NCBI RefSeq assembly: GCF_007279655.1
Contig: NZ_QKWN01000002.1
Coordinates: 124,001-188,000, forward strand
DNA length: 64,000 bases
Direction: 5' to 3'
Source: Robertkochia solimangrovi
GTDB lineage: Bacteria; Bacteroidota; Bacteroidia; Flavobacteriales; Flavobacteriaceae
Below, piece after piece: positions 63,403 to 64,000 of this stretch. The stretch's first letter is position 1, and every line of letters begins with the position of its first letter. The notes beneath the pieces are model-generated. The model worked only from the letters and a program-made list of their open reading frames with translations. It made no database searches and was not told the origin of the DNA. The position numbers were made by a program, and so were the translations under genes.

Positions 63403-64000
63403 ATGACCATGAAAAATATACTTTTTAAAGTACTGGGTCTGATGTTCGTATTGCTGGTTTCCTGTGAAAAGGAAGACTTTCTGGAACCTTCGAATGCTGA
63501 TACGGATCGTGTGGCCGGTCAGATAGATCTTTCTATACCCGAAATAAAGAAATGGTATAATGAATTTAATATGGGTGTATTATACGAATACCATGATACA
63601 CTTGATTTCGCTTATGCGGCGAGCACCGATGATGCCTCCAGAATCTGGGAAACCGTAGAGATTCCCATGATGCGTACCATTTTTGAAGATACGCTGGGAA
63701 ATATGATTCCCGGAAATGAAACCCTGTATGAGGATTATCTGCTGGAAGCGGTTAAATTCTACGATACTACACTTTTTAAATATTTTGACCCGAATGGGAA
63801 GATAGCAGAATATATGCCTTATAAGGTATTGATCAGTGAATCGATCTTCAGTCCATCCTATGTTCCCGGTGGTGCCGGAACTATTCTTACTGAAAGTGAG
63901 GAACGCTATAGTTCTACTTCAAAGAATGGATTACGTGTGGTTTATAATCCACATTCGATCGTTATGACTTTCAATAAAGACAATGTGGAAGGAGATATCG
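63403..64000 (+). CDS. SusCD-associated lipoprotein, possible zinc metallohydrolase, 3' partial
   Basis: The frame starts at ATG 63403 (or 63409), 7 nt after the SusD stop, and runs off the window; 199 codons are visible. A lipoprotein signal (VLLVSCEKEDFLEPS) is followed by EIKKWYNEFNMGVLYEYHDTLDF. This arrangement after SusC and SusD resembles the substrate import-associated zinc metallohydrolase lipoproteins, whose HExxH motif would lie beyond the end of the window. The family call is from memory and the key motif is not visible. Confidence 0.6.
   Translation, partial: MTMKNILFKVLGLMFVLLVSCEKEDFLEPSNADTDRVAGQIDLSIPEIKKWYNEFNMGVLYEYHDTLDFAYAASTDDASRIWETVEIPMMRTIFEDTLGNMIPGNETLYEDYLLEAVKFYDTTLFKYFDPNGKIAEYMPYKVLISESIFSPSYVPGGAGTILTESEERYSSTSKNGLRVVYNPHSIVMTFNKDNVEGDI

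Overview
The window comes from a Bacteroidota genome, most likely a Flavobacteriaceae member and plausibly marine. The signs are an AT-rich sequence, SusC/SusD pairs, many SPII lipoproteins, −7 boxes of the TAnnTTTG type, an ECF/FecR/STN-SusC cascade and an S1 sulfatase. No rRNA, tRNA, CRISPR array or intact mobile element was seen. This assignment is read from the sequence alone, without database searches.

Layout. (1) 1–5693 (+): four tightly coupled genes for a large Cache-sensor membrane protein (5' end outside the window), a coiled-coil lipoprotein, a 100-aa protein and a patatin-like phospholipase. (2) 5761–20072 (−): one long probable operon. Read from its promoter it runs rhaEW (rhamnulose-1-P aldolase/lactaldehyde dehydrogenase), rhaI (isomerase), rhaB-like kinase, lldD-like lactate dehydrogenase, an NCS1-type permease, a DUF4450-like giant glycosidase, a 712-aa (α/α)6-type protein and a GH43-like protein. 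(3) 20243–21304 (+): a GntR-type sugar-responsive regulator. (4) 21385–29991 (+): CE12 esterase, GH2, tandem-CE12 esterase, GH115. (5) 30013–31718 (−): GH28 and rhamnose mutarotase rhaM. (6) 31984–37286 (−): SusC/SusD. (7) 37692–44158 (+): GH28, PL22-like, GH106, GH105, followed by a separately promoted esterase–GH43 fusion (44420–46222). (8) 46379–50562: ECF sigma factor and RskA-like anti-sigma facing a DUF4331/DUF4331/TPR cluster. (9) 50832–55320: 2-hydroxyacid dehydrogenase, small membrane protein, aquaporin, sulfatase. (10) 55440–56315: a gene-poor stretch with a GC-rich, hairpin-bearing patch. (11) 56316–64000 (+): a second locus with ECF sigma, FecR, STN-SusC, SusD and a lipoprotein running off the window.

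How it works together. Regions 2–7 form a polysaccharide-utilisation locus for a rhamnose- and galacturonate-rich pectin (rhamnogalacturonan). Acetyl groups are removed by CE12 enzymes. Chains are cut by GH28, GH106, GH105 and PL22-like enzymes, and side groups by GH2, GH115, GH43 and the unknown enzymes. Oligomers are imported by SusCD, and released L-rhamnose passes through RhaM, RhaI, RhaB, RhaEW and LldD to pyruvate and DHAP.

Main discovery. Five transcription units of this locus share an 18-nt direct-repeat element, consensus CAGCATAGTACAGGATAG (two CAGSATAG half-sites with a 10-bp period). In every case it ends exactly 19 nt before the −7 position; four of the five −7 boxes match TAnnTTTG well and one is weak. 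The element sits where the −33 box should be. It defines a local regulon covering rhamnose catabolism, import and depolymerisation, and it also decides several start codons. Other points of interest are the NCS1 permease as a candidate rhamnose transporter, the uncharacterised DUF4450/712-aa pair, the tandem CE12 and esterase–GH43 fusions, the Cache/patatin operon, and an out-of-frame N-terminal extension before the second SusC.
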